From Nonomuraea aridisoli (lineage in GTDB: Bacteria > Actinomycetota > Actinomycetes > Streptosporangiales > Streptosporangiaceae): DNA of 64,000 nucleotides. Of this stretch, positions 37,054 to 46,392 are shown piece by piece. The notes beneath the pieces were generated by a model, which was not told the origin of the DNA, did not search any database, and worked only from the letters and a program-made list of their open reading frames with translations. Numbering within the stretch: the first letter of the stretch is position 1; the number at the start of each line of letters is the position of its first letter. Position numbers and translations under genes: made by a program. Location: positions 16,695 to 80,694 of the forward strand of contig NZ_POUD01000008.1 in assembly GCF_003236395.1 (NCBI RefSeq). Direction: 5' to 3'.

Positions 37054-38457
37054 CTATTCTCCTCGCAGGTCGAGGTGGTCCAGAATCCGGGCCGCGGCCG
37101 TACGGGCGGTGCCGATGCACGCCGGGATGCCGATGCCGTCGTAGGCCGCCCCGCACACCGCCAGGCCGGGCTCCACCGCCACCGCGGCGCGCACCCTGGC
37201 CACCCGGTCGAGGTGGCCGACGTTGTACTGCGGCAGCGCGCCGCCCCAGCGGGTGACCCGGGAGTCGAGCGGCAGGCCGCGCGCGCCCATCACGTCGGCC
37301 ATCTCGGCCGTGGCCAGCGACACCAGCTCGGTGTCGTCGCGCTGGAGCAGGTGCTCCTCGCCCAGCCGGCCGATCGAGCAGCGCAGGATCACCAGGTCGT
37401 TGGCCAGGTGGGGCCACTTCACCGAGCTGAACGTGACGGCCTTGACCGGCCGCCGCTCGACGGGCGGCACGAGGTAGCCGCTGGAGGCGGGCGGCTCGGG
37501 GAAGGCGTCGACGGGGTAGGCCAGCGTGACGACCGCCATGCTCGCGTACTGGATCCTGGCCAGCTCGGCGGCGGCCCGGGGCACGTCGGCCTTGAGCAGC
37601 CTGCTGGAGGCGGGACCGGGCGTGGCCACGATGACGGCGTCGGCCTCGATCGTCTCCGGCCTGGGCACGGGGCCTGCGACCAGCCGCCACCCGGATGCGG
37701 TGCGGCGCAGCTCGCGTACGGTGACGCCGGTGCGCACGTCGGCGCCGGACGCCTTGGCGACCGCCTCGGGCAGGCCGCCGACGCCGTTGCGCAGCGTGGT
37801 GAAGACGGGGCCGGCGTCCTTCGGCGTCTCCTCGGCGAGCCGGCGGGCCGCGCTCAGCAGCGAACGCTCCGAACGCGCCACCGCCGCCACGCGCGGCATC
37901 GTCGCCTCCAGCGACAGCAGGTCGGCGCGGCCGGCGTAGACGCCGCCGAGCAGCGGCTCGACCAGCCGCTCGACGACCTCGCCGCCCATGCGGGCCCGGA
38001 TGTAGGCGGCCACGGACACGTCGGTGCGGACGAGGGTGGCCGGCAGGATCTGGTCGAGCGGCACGCGCAGCAGCCCGCCGGGCGAGATGATGCCCGACTT
38101 CGCCAGCTCGGCGAGGTCGGACGGCACGCCCATGACCTGGCCCTTGGGCAGGTGGTGCAGGGCGCCCCGGCTGTAGACGGCCGAGCGCGTGGTGCCGGGG
38201 AAGACCAGGTCGTCGTCGAGCCCCACGGCCCTGGCCAGGTCTCTGCCCTCGGGGCGGCGGGCCAGCATGGCCTCGGCGCCCGCGTCCACGCTCACCCCGG
38301 CGACCTCCGAGGCGTACAGCTTGCCGCCGATGCGCGGCGACCCTTCGAGCACGGTCACCTTGACCCGCTCGCCCGCGCCCTGGCGGAGATACCATGCGGC
38401 GGCGAGACCCGAGATCCCTCCGCCGACCACGACCACGTGGGCTCGATTCCCTTCCAC
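37054..38457 (-). CDS. hemY: Coproporphyrinogen III (protoporphyrinogen) oxidase
   Basis: A 467-residue FAD-dependent oxidase of the HemY/CgoX type. The dinucleotide-binding motif [16 protein letters not shown] begins at residue 9. The C-terminal FAD contact is [20 protein letters not shown]. In actinomycetes this enzyme usually oxidises coproporphyrinogen III to coproporphyrin III ahead of CpfC and HemQ. Pairing with hemQ here supports that assignment. hemE lies 1 kb away in the same direction, interrupted by a divergent lipoprotein gene. Confidence 0.95.
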   Translation of the reverse strand: MEGNRAHVVVVGGGISGLAAAWYLRQGAGERVKVTVLEGSPRIGGKLYASEVAGVSVDAGAEAMLARRPEGRDLARAVGLDDDLVFPGTTRSAVYSRGALHHLPKGQVMGVPSDLAELAKSGIISPGGLLRVPLDQILPATLVRTDVSVAAYIRARMGGEVVERLVEPLLGGVYAGRADLLSLEATMPRVAAVARSERSLLSAARRLAEETPKDAGPVFTTLRNGVGGLPEAVAKASGADVRTGVTVRELRRTASGWRLVAGPVPRPETIEADAVIVATPGPASSRLLKADVPRAAAELARIQYASMAVVTLAYPVDAFPEPPASSGYLVPPVERRPVKAVTFSSVKWPHLANDLVILRCSIGRLGEEHLLQRDDTELVSLATAEMADVMGARGLPLDSRVTRWGGALPQYNVGHLDRVARVRAAVAVEPGLAVCGAAYDGIGIPACIGTARTAAARILDHLDLRGE

Positions 38458-38564
38458 GCCTCCTGACGCTACCGTCTCAGGGGGGTGCCCGGCCGCGCGG
38501 GGCGTGTGACCGTACCGTGATCGTCTCCGTCAAACCACCCCGAACCGGCAGCCGTCGTAAGGGC

Positions 38565-39491
38565 ATGACGAGAATCCGGTACGGCATCGCGATCTCCTGC
38601 CTGGCGCTGCTGGCGGCCGGTTGCGGCGGTGGCGGCGCGACCATGCAGAGCACCGCGGGCGAGGCCGCGCCAGCCCAGTCCGAGACCCCCGCGATCGCAC
38701 GCGCCCAAGAGAGCGACCGCACACCGCAGCGGCAGGAGTCCGGTGCGGACGGCGTCGTCTCCGACGTCACGGTCACCCGGCAGGAGCGCCAGGTGATCTA
38801 CACCGGCAGCATGACCGTGCGCGCCCGGCAGGTCGCCACGGCCGCGCAGCAGGCCAAGCAGATCGTCACCGAGGCGGGCGGATACCTGAACAAGGAGGAG
38901 AGCGACTCGGCCGGCGGCACCGAGGACACGGCGTTGCTGGAGTTCAAGGTCCCGCCCGCGAAGTACGCCGAGGTGCTCGGCCGCCTGGGCAAGGAGCTGG
39001 GCAGGCAGCTGTCGTTACAGCAGGCCACCCAGGACGTCACCCTGCAGGTGGCCGATGTCGAGAGCCGGCTGAAGTCGGCGCAGCAGTCGCTGGAGTCGCT
39101 GCGTGAGCTGCTCGAGCGGGCCGACACGATCGGGCAGGTGCTGGACGTCGAGCGGGAGATCTCCGCCCGCGAGGCCGACCTGGAGTCGCTGCAGGCCCAG
39201 CAGAAGGAGCTGGCCGCGCAGGTCTCGATGGCCACGCTGACGCTGCGGCTGGTGGGGCCGGTCGCCGTGGTGGAGGACCCGTCGGAGGAGCCGGCCGGCT
39301 TCCTCGGCGGGCTGAAGGCCGGCTGGCAGGCCCTGGTCTCGGTGACGAAGACGGCGCTCACCGTGCTCGGCGCCCTCGTGCCGTGGCTGGCCGTGCTGCT
39401 CCCGCCGGTCGCCCTGGTCGTCCTTCTCGTACGCCGGGGCCGGCGGCACACGCCGCCGCCCGCTCCCGCGCCGGACCCCGAGGCCGGCTGA
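38565..39491 (+). CDS. DUF4349 lipoprotein
   Basis: A 308-residue exported lipoprotein: the signal peptide ends in the lipobox LLAAGC, with lipidation expected at that cysteine. The DUF4349 domain covers about residues 80-270. It includes QVIYTGSMTVRARQVATA, a QLSLQQATQDVTLQVADVES strand-helix and a coiled coil (LRELLERADTIGQVLDVERE). It ends with a transmembrane helix and a basic tail (VVLLVRRGRRH). The ATG at 38565 gives the lipobox; an upstream in-frame extension does not. Function unknown. Confidence 0.9.
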   Translation: MTRIRYGIAISCLALLAAGCGGGGATMQSTAGEAAPAQSETPAIARAQESDRTPQRQESGADGVVSDVTVTRQERQVIYTGSMTVRARQVATAAQQAKQIVTEAGGYLNKEESDSAGGTEDTALLEFKVPPAKYAEVLGRLGKELGRQLSLQQATQDVTLQVADVESRLKSAQQSLESLRELLERADTIGQVLDVEREISAREADLESLQAQQKELAAQVSMATLTLRLVGPVAVVEDPSEEPAGFLGGLKAGWQALVSVTKTALTVLGALVPWLAVLLPPVALVVLLVRRGRRHTPPPAPAPDPEAG

Positions 39492-39510
39492 CCGGCGTCG
39501 TTCAGAACGC

Positions 39511-40527
39511 TCAGAACTCGTGGACGAGGTCGGTCAGGCGCTTGAGCTGGTCGGGGTCGGTCGCGGGGAGCACGCCGTGGCCGAGGTTGAACACGTGGCC
39601 CTCGGCGGCCCGGCCGCGGCGCAGCACCTCGCGGGCCCTGCGCTCGACGACCTCCCACGGCGCCAGCAGGATCGCCGGGTCGAGGTTGCCCTGCAGCGCC
39701 TTGCCGGGGCCGACGCGGCGGGCGGCCTCGTCGAGCGGGACGCGCCAGTCGACGCCGACGACGTCGGCTCCGGCCTCGCCGAGCACGCCGAGCAGCTCGC
39801 CCGTGCCGACGCCGAAGTGGATGCGGGGCACGTCGGCGACGCCCTCGAAGATGCGCCGGGTGTGCGGAAGGATGAACTCGCGGTAGTCGTCGGGCGCGAC
39901 CGTCCCCACCCAGGAGTCGAAGAGCTGCACGGCCGAGGCGCCCGCCGCGATCTGGATGCGCAGGTGCTCCAGCACGATGCCGGAGAGGCGCTCCATCAGC
40001 GCGTGCCACATCTTCGGCTCGCCGTACATCATGGCCTTGGTGCGGTCGTGGTTCTTCGACGGGCCGCCCTCGATGAGGTACGACCCGAGCGTGAACGGCG
40101 CGCCGGCGAAGCCGATCAGCGGCGTGCCGCCCAGCTCGCCGGTCAGCGCCTGGATCGCCTCGGTGACGTACGGCACGTCGCCGGGCTCCAGGGGACGCAG
40201 CGCCTCGATCGCCTTGACGTCGCGGACGGGCTCGGCCACGACGGGGCCGACGCCCGGCTTGATGTCGAGGTCGACGCCGATGGCCTTGAGCGGCACGACG
40301 ATGTCGCTGAAGAAGATGGCCGCGTCGACTCCGTAGCGGCGTACGGGCTGCATGGTGATCTCGACGATCAGGTCGGGCGTCGAGCACGCGGTGAGCATCG
40401 GCACGCCCTCGCGGACCTTCAGGTATTCCGGCAGCGACCGCCCGGCCATGCGCATGTACCAGACAGGTGTGTACGGGACGGCCTGGCGGCGGCAGGCACG
40501 CAGGAAGGCGGAGTCGGCGAGGTTCAC
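39511..40527 (-). CDS. hemE: Uroporphyrinogen decarboxylase
   Basis: A 338-residue HemE that decarboxylates uroporphyrinogen III to coproporphyrinogen III, feeding the HemY/HemQ steps encoded nearby. [21 protein letters not shown] near the N-terminus carries the substrate arginines. [19 protein letters not shown] holds the catalytic aspartate. [30 protein letters not shown] and the rest of the family blocks are intact. The GTG at 40527 gives the normal length; the upstream 48 codons are unlike the family. Confidence 0.97.
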   Translation of the reverse strand: MNLADSAFLRACRRQAVPYTPVWYMRMAGRSLPEYLKVREGVPMLTACSTPDLIVEITMQPVRRYGVDAAIFFSDIVVPLKAIGVDLDIKPGVGPVVAEPVRDVKAIEALRPLEPGDVPYVTEAIQALTGELGGTPLIGFAGAPFTLGSYLIEGGPSKNHDRTKAMMYGEPKMWHALMERLSGIVLEHLRIQIAAGASAVQLFDSWVGTVAPDDYREFILPHTRRIFEGVADVPRIHFGVGTGELLGVLGEAGADVVGVDWRVPLDEAARRVGPGKALQGNLDPAILLAPWEVVERRAREVLRRGRAAEGHVFNLGHGVLPATDPDQLKRLTDLVHEF

Positions 40528-40914
40528 CCCACAAGGGTGCCACGGACGGGCACCGGTTCCGCCCCCGGACCGCCTGCGTCCGAGGGCCGGCCGCCGGCGT
40601 CCGCCCAGGTGGGAGCGGCGGCTGTCGCGGACGCGAGAGTGCGAGGTGTCGGAAAAAGATGCATTGGACACCCCAAATCATGATCAGATAGCCAGATGAA
40701 GGTTTACCGGTCTGCTCGGTGTCGGCATCGCGCGCGGGTCGAACACACCCCATGCCCGCCCAGAGAGCCGGTCTCGACTGGGCCAAAAGTTGCCCAAGCC
40801 ACCGCGCGGCACCGATTCAGCCACCACTTTCGGGACACGCCGAGCGCGTTGCGGGGAATTGTCAGCGGCTCGTGCCAACGTCGGAGCCACGACCCGACGA
40901 AAGGCCCCGGTTCG
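40528..40914. other. Divergent intergenic region upstream of hemE
   Basis: A 387-bp gap containing the hemE promoter and that of the small zinc-ribbon gene. A GGTGTC/GACACC inverted repeat (40645-40650 and 40667-40672, 16-nt spacing) is a possible operator. The DNA from 40650 to 40700 is relatively AT-rich. No gene is supported. Confidence 0.45.
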
Positions 40915-41136
40915 ATGTCTCGTGCGATGACCGCGTTGTGGAGTTCCCCAGAGCGCCGCAGTGGGCACTGCCCGTCCTGCGCCGGCGAGCGGCCGTTCGA
41001 GCAACCTCCCTGCGCCGACGGGCACGAGCCGGGCGAGTGCCCCGAATGGGCCTGCGCCGACTGCGGCCACGCGATCATGCTCGGCACCGCCGAGTCCACC
41101 CTTCCGGTTCGCCAGCTGGTTACGGCTGCGGCTTGA
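40915..41136 (+). CDS. Small zinc-ribbon-like protein (73 aa)
   Basis: A 73-residue protein with CPSC, a PPCADGH and CPEWACADCGHAI, giving at least six cysteines and two histidines in zinc-ribbon spacing. It starts MSRAMTALWSSPERRSGHC. No catalytic motif is seen. It has no domain name known to me. It is followed directly by the DUF3000 gene (9-bp gap), so the two may be cotranscribed. Confidence 0.7.
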   Translation: MSRAMTALWSSPERRSGHCPSCAGERPFEQPPCADGHEPGECPEWACADCGHAIMLGTAESTLPVRQLVTAAA

Positions 41137-41145
41137 TCACCAAGG

Positions 41146-41793
41146 ATGAGCACCCCCGTGGTCCCCTTCCGTCCCACCTCGACCTACGCTTCGGCTATGA
41201 CACTCGGTGACCAGCCGCCGCCTCCCGCCGCGTTCATCCGCGCGGCCGAGAGCCTGCGGTCGGCCGAGGTCAGGCCGGAGATCGAGCTGGAAGACCTGCC
41301 CGCGCCGCAGCGGCTGGCCCCCTATTCGGCCGCCATCGGCGCCTCGGTCTACCGCGACGACGACGAGCTCGCGGTCGGCCGGCTGATCCTCCTGTTCGAC
41401 CCCGACGGCCAGCGCGGGTGGGAAGGCCCGTTCCGGCTGGTGGCCTACGTCAGGGCCGACATGGAGCCCGAGATCACCTCCGATCCGCTGCTGGGGCCGG
41501 TCGCCTGGAGCTGGCTGACCGATGCTCTCGACGCCCACCAAGCCGACTACTCCGCCGCTGGCGGTACGGTGACAAGAGCCGTGTCCGAGGGCTTCGGCAA
41601 CAAGGCCGACGACCCGGTCACGACCGAGCTCGAGCTGCGGGCGTCGTGGTCACCCGCCCAGGAGGACCTCTCGGGGCATGTCGCCGCCTGGTGCGACCTC
41701 ATGTGCCTGGCCGCCGGCATACCGCCGCTTCCGCCCGACGTGGCCGCCCTGCCGCGCCGACGTGATGATCCGGAGAGTGACCGAACGAAGTGA
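41146..41793 (+). CDS. DUF3000 domain protein
   Basis: A 215-residue actinobacterial DUF3000 protein. The conserved region starts near FIRAAESLRSAEVRPEIELEDLP and includes GRLILLFDPDGQRGWEGPFRLVAYVRADME, with a cysteine near the end (WCDLMCLAAG). The start at 41146 is taken as the first ATG; an in-frame ATG at 41197 would remove a variable 17-residue head and is equally possible. It is a neighbour of hemE and RNase D here. Function unknown. Confidence 0.9.
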   Translation: MSTPVVPFRPTSTYASAMTLGDQPPPPAAFIRAAESLRSAEVRPEIELEDLPAPQRLAPYSAAIGASVYRDDDELAVGRLILLFDPDGQRGWEGPFRLVAYVRADMEPEITSDPLLGPVAWSWLTDALDAHQADYSAAGGTVTRAVSEGFGNKADDPVTTELELRASWSPAQEDLSGHVAAWCDLMCLAAGIPPLPPDVAALPRRRDDPESDRTK

Positions 41794-41838
41794 GGGCACC
41801 AGTCAAGACAGCACCAGCGTCATGAGGTCGGTGAGCTC

Positions 41839-43065
41839 ATGACAGAAGAACGCACAGTGGAGCCGCTGCTCGAACCGCGCGAAGGCATCCCTCCGGTCGT
41901 CTCCGACGCCGCCGTTCTGGCCCAGGTCGTGGGGCGGTTCGCCGAGGGCGACGGGCCCGTCGCGGTCGACGCCGAGCGCGCTTCCGGCTACCGCTACGGC
42001 AACCGTGCCTATCTGGTCCAGCTGCGCCGGGCCGGGGCCGGCACCGCGTTGATCGACCCGATCGCCTGCCCCGACCTGTCGGCGCTCGACCGGGCGGTCG
42101 CCGACGCCGAGGTCGTGCTGCACGCCGCCTCGCAGGACCTGCCGTGCCTGCTGGAGGTGGGGTTCAGGCCCCGCCGCATGTTCGACACCGAGCTGGCCGG
42201 CCGGCTGCTCGGCTACGAACGCGTGGGCCTCGGCACGATGGTCGAGACCGTGCTCGGCCTGCGGCTGGAGAAGGGCCACTCGGCGGCCGACTGGTCCACC
42301 AGGCCGCTGCCGGAAGACTGGCTGCGCTACGCCGCACTCGATGTGGAGGTGCTGGTCGAGCTCCGCGACGTGCTCCACCGGCAGCTCGAGGAGAGCGGGA
42401 AGCTGGAGTGGGCGCGCGAGGAGTTCGCCGCCGTGCTGAACACCCCGCCGCCCGCGCCGCGCTCCGACCCGTGGCGGCGCACGTCCGGCATCCACAAGGT
42501 GCGCAACGTGCGCGCGCTGGCGATCGTGCGCGAGTTGTGGACGATGCGCGATCGGATCGCCCGTGAGGCCGATCTGGCGCCCGGGCGGGTGCTGCCCGAC
42601 GCGGCGATCGTCACGGCCGCGCTGGAAGGGCCTCGCACGAAGAAGGCATTGACCGAAATTTCGGCATTCACCGGGAGAAGTGCGCGCAGGCACATGAGTG
42701 AGTGGCTCGCCGCGGTGGCACGGGCGCGGGCGCTGCCCGACAGCCAGCTGCCGCTGCCCAGCACGGCGGGCGACGGGCCGCCGCCGCCCAACCGCTGGGC
42801 CGACCGCGACCCGGCCGCCGCCAAGCGCCTGGCCGCCGCCCGCGCGGTGGTCGCCGCGCTGGCCGAGCAGCACCACATGCCCACGGAGAACCTCCTGCAG
42901 CCCGACGCCGTACGCCGGCTGACGTGGGAGCCGCCCGCCGAGATCACCGACGAGAGCGTGGCCGCCAGGCTGCGCGAGCTCGGCGCCCGCGAGTGGCAGC
43001 TCGGGCTCGCCGCCCAGCCCATCGCCAAGGCCCTGGCCAGGCTGGAGACGCGCAGCGAGCTCTGA
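41839..43065 (+). CDS. rnd: Ribonuclease D (DEDDy exonuclease with HRDC domain)
   Basis: A 408-residue 3'-5' exoribonuclease for tRNA and small RNA trimming. The DEDD metal residues are in VAVDAERASG (D, E), LHAASQDLPCL (D) and LRYAALDVEVLVEL (D with the tyrosine of the y subclass). An HRDC domain follows at about residues 215-290 (ALAIVRELWTMRDRIAREAD). A C-terminal 100-residue extension continues to the stop. It ends in a strong hairpin (43077-43112). Confidence 0.93.
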   Translation: MTEERTVEPLLEPREGIPPVVSDAAVLAQVVGRFAEGDGPVAVDAERASGYRYGNRAYLVQLRRAGAGTALIDPIACPDLSALDRAVADAEVVLHAASQDLPCLLEVGFRPRRMFDTELAGRLLGYERVGLGTMVETVLGLRLEKGHSAADWSTRPLPEDWLRYAALDVEVLVELRDVLHRQLEESGKLEWAREEFAAVLNTPPPAPRSDPWRRTSGIHKVRNVRALAIVRELWTMRDRIAREADLAPGRVLPDAAIVTAALEGPRTKKALTEISAFTGRSARRHMSEWLAAVARARALPDSQLPLPSTAGDGPPPPNRWADRDPAAAKRLAAARAVVAALAEQHHMPTENLLQPDAVRRLTWEPPAEITDESVAARLRELGAREWQLGLAAQPIAKALARLETRSEL

Positions 43066-43076
43066 CGCCGCCGCCC

Positions 43077-43112
43077 CTCCCGCTCCGGCGTGAACGCCCA
43101 CCGGAGCGGGAG
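43077..43112 (+). terminator. Terminator after RNase D
   Basis: CTCCCGCTCCGG (43077-43088) pairs perfectly with CCGGAGCGGGAG (43101-43112) over 12 nt. A second small hairpin TCCCGC/GCGGGA (43113-43118, 43125-43130) follows at once. It isolates the next operon. Confidence 0.75.
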
Positions 43113-43150
43113 TCCCGCCTCCGCGCGGGATTCCTTCCCCCGCGCGTGAC

Positions 43151-43180
43151 TTGACGCCCTCGGCAGGGCGGTCGTACCGT
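43151..43180 (+). promoter_or_regulatory. Promoter of the sugar-catabolic operon
   Basis: TTGACG (43151-43156), an 18-bp spacer and TACCGT (43175-43180) match the vegetative -35/-10 pattern. The palindrome at 43184-43197 covers the expected start of transcription, which fits repression. Confidence 0.6.
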
Positions 43181-43183
43181 TCG

Positions 43184-43197
43184 GGAAAGCGCTTTCC
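43184..43197. promoter_or_regulatory. LacI-family operator (GGAAAGCGCTTTCC)
   Basis: A perfect 14-bp palindrome with the central CG typical of LacI/CcpA-family sites. It sits right behind the -10 box and 17 bp before the operon start. An almost identical site lies ahead of the lacI-type gene at 51745-51758. Confidence 0.75.
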
Positions 43198-43214
43198 TCG
43201 CTGAAGGGATCCTC

Positions 43215-44360
43215 ATGAGCGTGCGCACCATCGGCGTCGTGATGAACGGCGTCACCGGACGGATGGGCTACCGCCAGCACCTGGTCCGTTCGGTCCTGGC
43301 CATCAACGAGCAGGGCGGTGTCACGCTCTCGGACGGCGGGCGGGTCGTCCTCAAGCCGGTGCTGGTCGGGCGCAATGCCGACAAACTTGGAAATATCGCG
43401 GCGAAGCATGGGATTTCGGATTTCTCCACTGATCTCGATGCCGTCCTCTCCGACGACGCCAACCTGATCTACTTCGACTCCCAGGTGACCAGCGCCCGGG
43501 TGAAGGCCGTGCTCAAGGCCATCGACGCCGGCAAGCACGTCTACGCCGAGAAGCCCACGGCCGAGACGACGCAGGAGGCGCTCGCGCTGGCGGAGGCCGC
43601 GGCGGCCAAGGGCGTCAAGAACGGCGTTGTGCAGGACAAGCTCTTCCTGCCGGGCCTGCTCAAGCTGAAGCGGCTGATCGACGGCGGCTTCTTCGGCCGC
43701 ATCCTGTCGGTGCGGGGCGAGTTCGGCTACTGGGTGTTCGAGGGCGACTGGCAGGAGGCGCAGCGCCCGTCGTGGAACTACCGGGCCGAGGACGGCGGCG
43801 GCATCGTGCTCGACATGTTCCCGCACTGGCACTACGTGATGGAGAACCTGTTCGGCCGGGTCCGGTCGGTCTACGCCCGGGCCGTGACGCACATCCCGTC
43901 GCGGGTGGACGAGCAGGGCGCGACCTACCAGGCGACCGCCGACGACGCCGCGTACGGGATCTTCGAGCTGGAGGGCGGTGTGATCGCCCAGATCAACTCC
44001 TCCTGGGCGGTCCGGGTGAACCGCGACGAGCTGGTGGAGTTCCAGGTGGACGGCACGGAGGGCAGCGCCGTGGCGGGCCTGCGCAACTGCCGCGTGCAGC
44101 ACCGTTCGGTCACCCCCAAACCGGTCTGGAACCCCGACCTGCCGGCCACCGCGCGTTTCCGCGACGGCTGGCAGGAGGTGCCGGACAACGGGGAGTTCGA
44201 CAACGGGTTCAAGGTGCAGTGGGAGGCGTTCGTCCGGCACGTGGTGGAGGACGCGCCGTTCCCGAACGACTTCGCCTCGGGCGCCCGGGGTGTGCAGCTC
44301 GCCGAGCTGGGCATGCGCTCGTCCGCCGAGGGCCGCCGGATCGAGGTGCCGGCGCTGTGA
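43215..44360 (+). CDS. Gfo/Idh/MocA-family oxidoreductase
   Basis: A 381-residue NAD(P)-dependent sugar or polyol dehydrogenase. The Rossmann start is TIGVVMNGVTGRMGYRQ (residues 5-21) and the catalytic lysine is K113 in AEKPTAET. A histidine in FPHWHYV at about 202-206 suits the second active-site position. The first Rossmann loop is longer than usual (GVTGRMG). It opens a three-gene operon, with each stop overlapping the next start (GTGA). Its probable product is a keto-sugar or keto-acid for the next enzyme. Confidence 0.92.
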   Translation: MSVRTIGVVMNGVTGRMGYRQHLVRSVLAINEQGGVTLSDGGRVVLKPVLVGRNADKLGNIAAKHGISDFSTDLDAVLSDDANLIYFDSQVTSARVKAVLKAIDAGKHVYAEKPTAETTQEALALAEAAAAKGVKNGVVQDKLFLPGLLKLKRLIDGGFFGRILSVRGEFGYWVFEGDWQEAQRPSWNYRAEDGGGIVLDMFPHWHYVMENLFGRVRSVYARAVTHIPSRVDEQGATYQATADDAAYGIFELEGGVIAQINSSWAVRVNRDELVEFQVDGTEGSAVAGLRNCRVQHRSVTPKPVWNPDLPATARFRDGWQEVPDNGEFDNGFKVQWEAFVRHVVEDAPFPNDFASGARGVQLAELGMRSSAEGRRIEVPAL

Positions 44361-45523
44361 GGATCGACCTGCCCGGGGTGGGCGCGTACACGCTGCGGGA
44401 GCCCGCCGACCGGCCGAAGGGCGAGCGGCCGGCCGGCAGCCGGATCGCGTACGCGGCCGCCCACGTGGTCGCCGACCCGCTCGGCGAGAACACGCCCGGC
44501 TCCCCCGCCGCCGTCGACTGGGACGCCACGCTGCGCTTCCGCCGCCACCTGTGGTCGCACGGCCTGCGGGTGGCCGACGCCATGGACACCGCCCAGCGCA
44601 ACATGGGCCTGGACTGGGCGGCGACCAGGGAGCTCATCCGGCGCAGCGCCGCCGAGGCCCGCGCGTTCGGCGACCCGGCGACGCTCGTCGCCTGCGGCGC
44701 CGGCACCGACCACGCGCCCGAGGCGGGCGACCTGGACACGATCACGGCCGCGTACGGCGAGCAGATCGAGACCGTGCAGGCGGCCGGCGCCGGTGTGATC
44801 ATCATGGCCTCGCGGCAGCTCGCCCGGGTGGCCTCCGGGCCCGCCGACTACCACCAGGTGTACGGCAAGCTGTTCGGCCTGGCGGACCGGCCGGTGATCC
44901 TGCACTGGCTGGGCGAGATGTTCGACCCGCAGCTGGCCGGCTACTGGGGCTCGCGCGACGTCGGCGCGGCGACGGAGTCGTTCCTGGAGCTGATCCACGC
45001 GCACGCCTCGACGGTGGACGGCGTGAAGGTGTCGCTGCTGGACGAGGAGCACGAGGTGCGCCTGCGCGCCGCGCTGCCGGAGGGCGTCAAGCTGTACACC
45101 GGCGACGACTTCAACTACCCGTCCCTGATCAGGTCGGGCTCGCACGCGCTGCTCGGTATCTTCGACGCCATCGCGCCGGCCGCCGCGGCGGCGCTGCGGG
45201 TGCTCGACGCGGCCGAGGCGGCCGGTGACGCGGCGGAACGCGAGCGGCTGCTGGCCGCGTACGACGAGATCCTCGCCCCGACCGTGCCGCTGTCGCGGAA
45301 GATCTTCGAGGCGCCGACGTACCACTACAAGACCGGCATCGTCTTCCTGTCCTGGCTGAACGGCCACCAGGACGCGTTCGCCATGGTGAACGGCGCCCAG
45401 TCGGCCCGCTCGCTGCTCCACCTGTCGCAGGTGTTCGCGCTGGCCGACCAGGCGGGGCTGCTCGCCGACCAGGAGCTCGCCGTGCGCCGCATGAAGGCGC
45501 TGCTGGAGGTGAACGGGCTGTGA
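44357..45523 (+). CDS. DUF993 / dihydrodipicolinate-synthase-like aldolase
   Basis: A 388-residue DUF993 protein, related to the class I aldolase TIM barrels. ETVQAAGAGVIIMASRQLARVA and VILHWLGEMFDPQLAGYWG are conserved blocks. K224 in GVKVSLLDEEHEV is the best candidate for a Schiff-base lysine, with acids close by. The GTG start overlaps the previous stop. With an oxidoreductase before and an isomerase after, retro-aldol cleavage of an oxidised sugar or cyclitol is a reasonable inference. No substrate is known. Confidence 0.85.
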   Translation: MRIDLPGVGAYTLREPADRPKGERPAGSRIAYAAAHVVADPLGENTPGSPAAVDWDATLRFRRHLWSHGLRVADAMDTAQRNMGLDWAATRELIRRSAAEARAFGDPATLVACGAGTDHAPEAGDLDTITAAYGEQIETVQAAGAGVIIMASRQLARVASGPADYHQVYGKLFGLADRPVILHWLGEMFDPQLAGYWGSRDVGAATESFLELIHAHASTVDGVKVSLLDEEHEVRLRAALPEGVKLYTGDDFNYPSLIRSGSHALLGIFDAIAPAAAAALRVLDAAEAAGDAAERERLLAAYDEILAPTVPLSRKIFEAPTYHYKTGIVFLSWLNGHQDAFAMVNGAQSARSLLHLSQVFALADQAGLLADQELAVRRMKALLEVNGL

Positions 45524-46383
45524 GCCTTTCGCTCAACCAGTGGACGACCCGGCGCTGGTCGGTGGCCGAGGCCGTGGACGGGTGCGTCCGGCACGGCCTG
45601 GAGGCGATCGGGCTGTGGCGGGAGAAGGTCGCCGAGCAGGGGCTGGCGGAGAGCGTCAAGCTCGTGCGGGCGGCCGGGCTGCGGGTGTCGTCGCTCTGCC
45701 GGGGCGGCTTCCTGACGGCCGGCGGGCTGCCCGGCGAGGAGGGCCGTACGGCTTTCGCGCGGGCGCTGGAGGACAACCGGCGGGCCGTCGACGAGGCGGC
45801 CGAGCTGGGGGCGGCCTGCCTGGTGATGGTGGTGGGCGGCCTGCCGGGTGTACGTCCGGGCGAGGCGCCGCCCGACGGCTTCACGCGCGACCTGGCCGGG
45901 GCCAGGGAGCGGGTGGCCGAGGCGCTGGCGGAGCTGGCTCCGTACGCCGGGGAGCGGGGAGTGCGGCTGGCCCTGGAGCCGTTGCATCCGATCTACTGCC
46001 CGGACCGGGCGGTGCTGTCCACGCTGGGCCAGGCGCTGGAGCTGAGCCTGCCGTACCCGGAGGAGCAGGTCGGGGTGGTGGTGGACACCTTCCACGTGTG
46101 GTGGGACCCGCGGCTGTTCGACGAGATCGCGCGGGCGGGGCGGCGGATCGCGTCGTACCAGGTGTGCGACTACCTGCACCCGCTGCCTGAGGACGTGCTG
46201 CTCGGGCGGGGCATGATGGGCGACGGCGTGATCGACTTCCCGCCGATCACCCGGGCGGTGCTGGCCGCCGGATACGCCGGGGACGTCGAGGTGGAGATCT
46301 TCAACGCCGACGTCTGGGCCGCCGATCCCGACGAGGTGGTGTCCACGATGAAGTCCCGCTACGCCGGAGTGGTGCTGCCCTGA
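45520..46383 (+). CDS. Sugar phosphate isomerase/epimerase (AP endonuclease 2 fold)
   Basis: A 287-residue xylose-isomerase-like TIM barrel. Metal ligands are apparent: E in LALEPLHP, D and H in VVVDTFHVWWDP, and E in DVEVEIFN. It is the third gene of the operon, starting in the GTGA overlap. A cytosolic isomerase or epimerase step before or after the DUF993 reaction is likely. The stop lies 9 bp from the convergent PEP-synthase-like gene. Confidence 0.9.
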   Translation: MSLSLNQWTTRRWSVAEAVDGCVRHGLEAIGLWREKVAEQGLAESVKLVRAAGLRVSSLCRGGFLTAGGLPGEEGRTAFARALEDNRRAVDEAAELGAACLVMVVGGLPGVRPGEAPPDGFTRDLAGARERVAEALAELAPYAGERGVRLALEPLHPIYCPDRAVLSTLGQALELSLPYPEEQVGVVVDTFHVWWDPRLFDEIARAGRRIASYQVCDYLHPLPEDVLLGRGMMGDGVIDFPPITRAVLAAGYAGDVEVEIFNADVWAADPDEVVSTMKSRYAGVVLP

Positions 46384-46392
46384 GCCGGGCCG

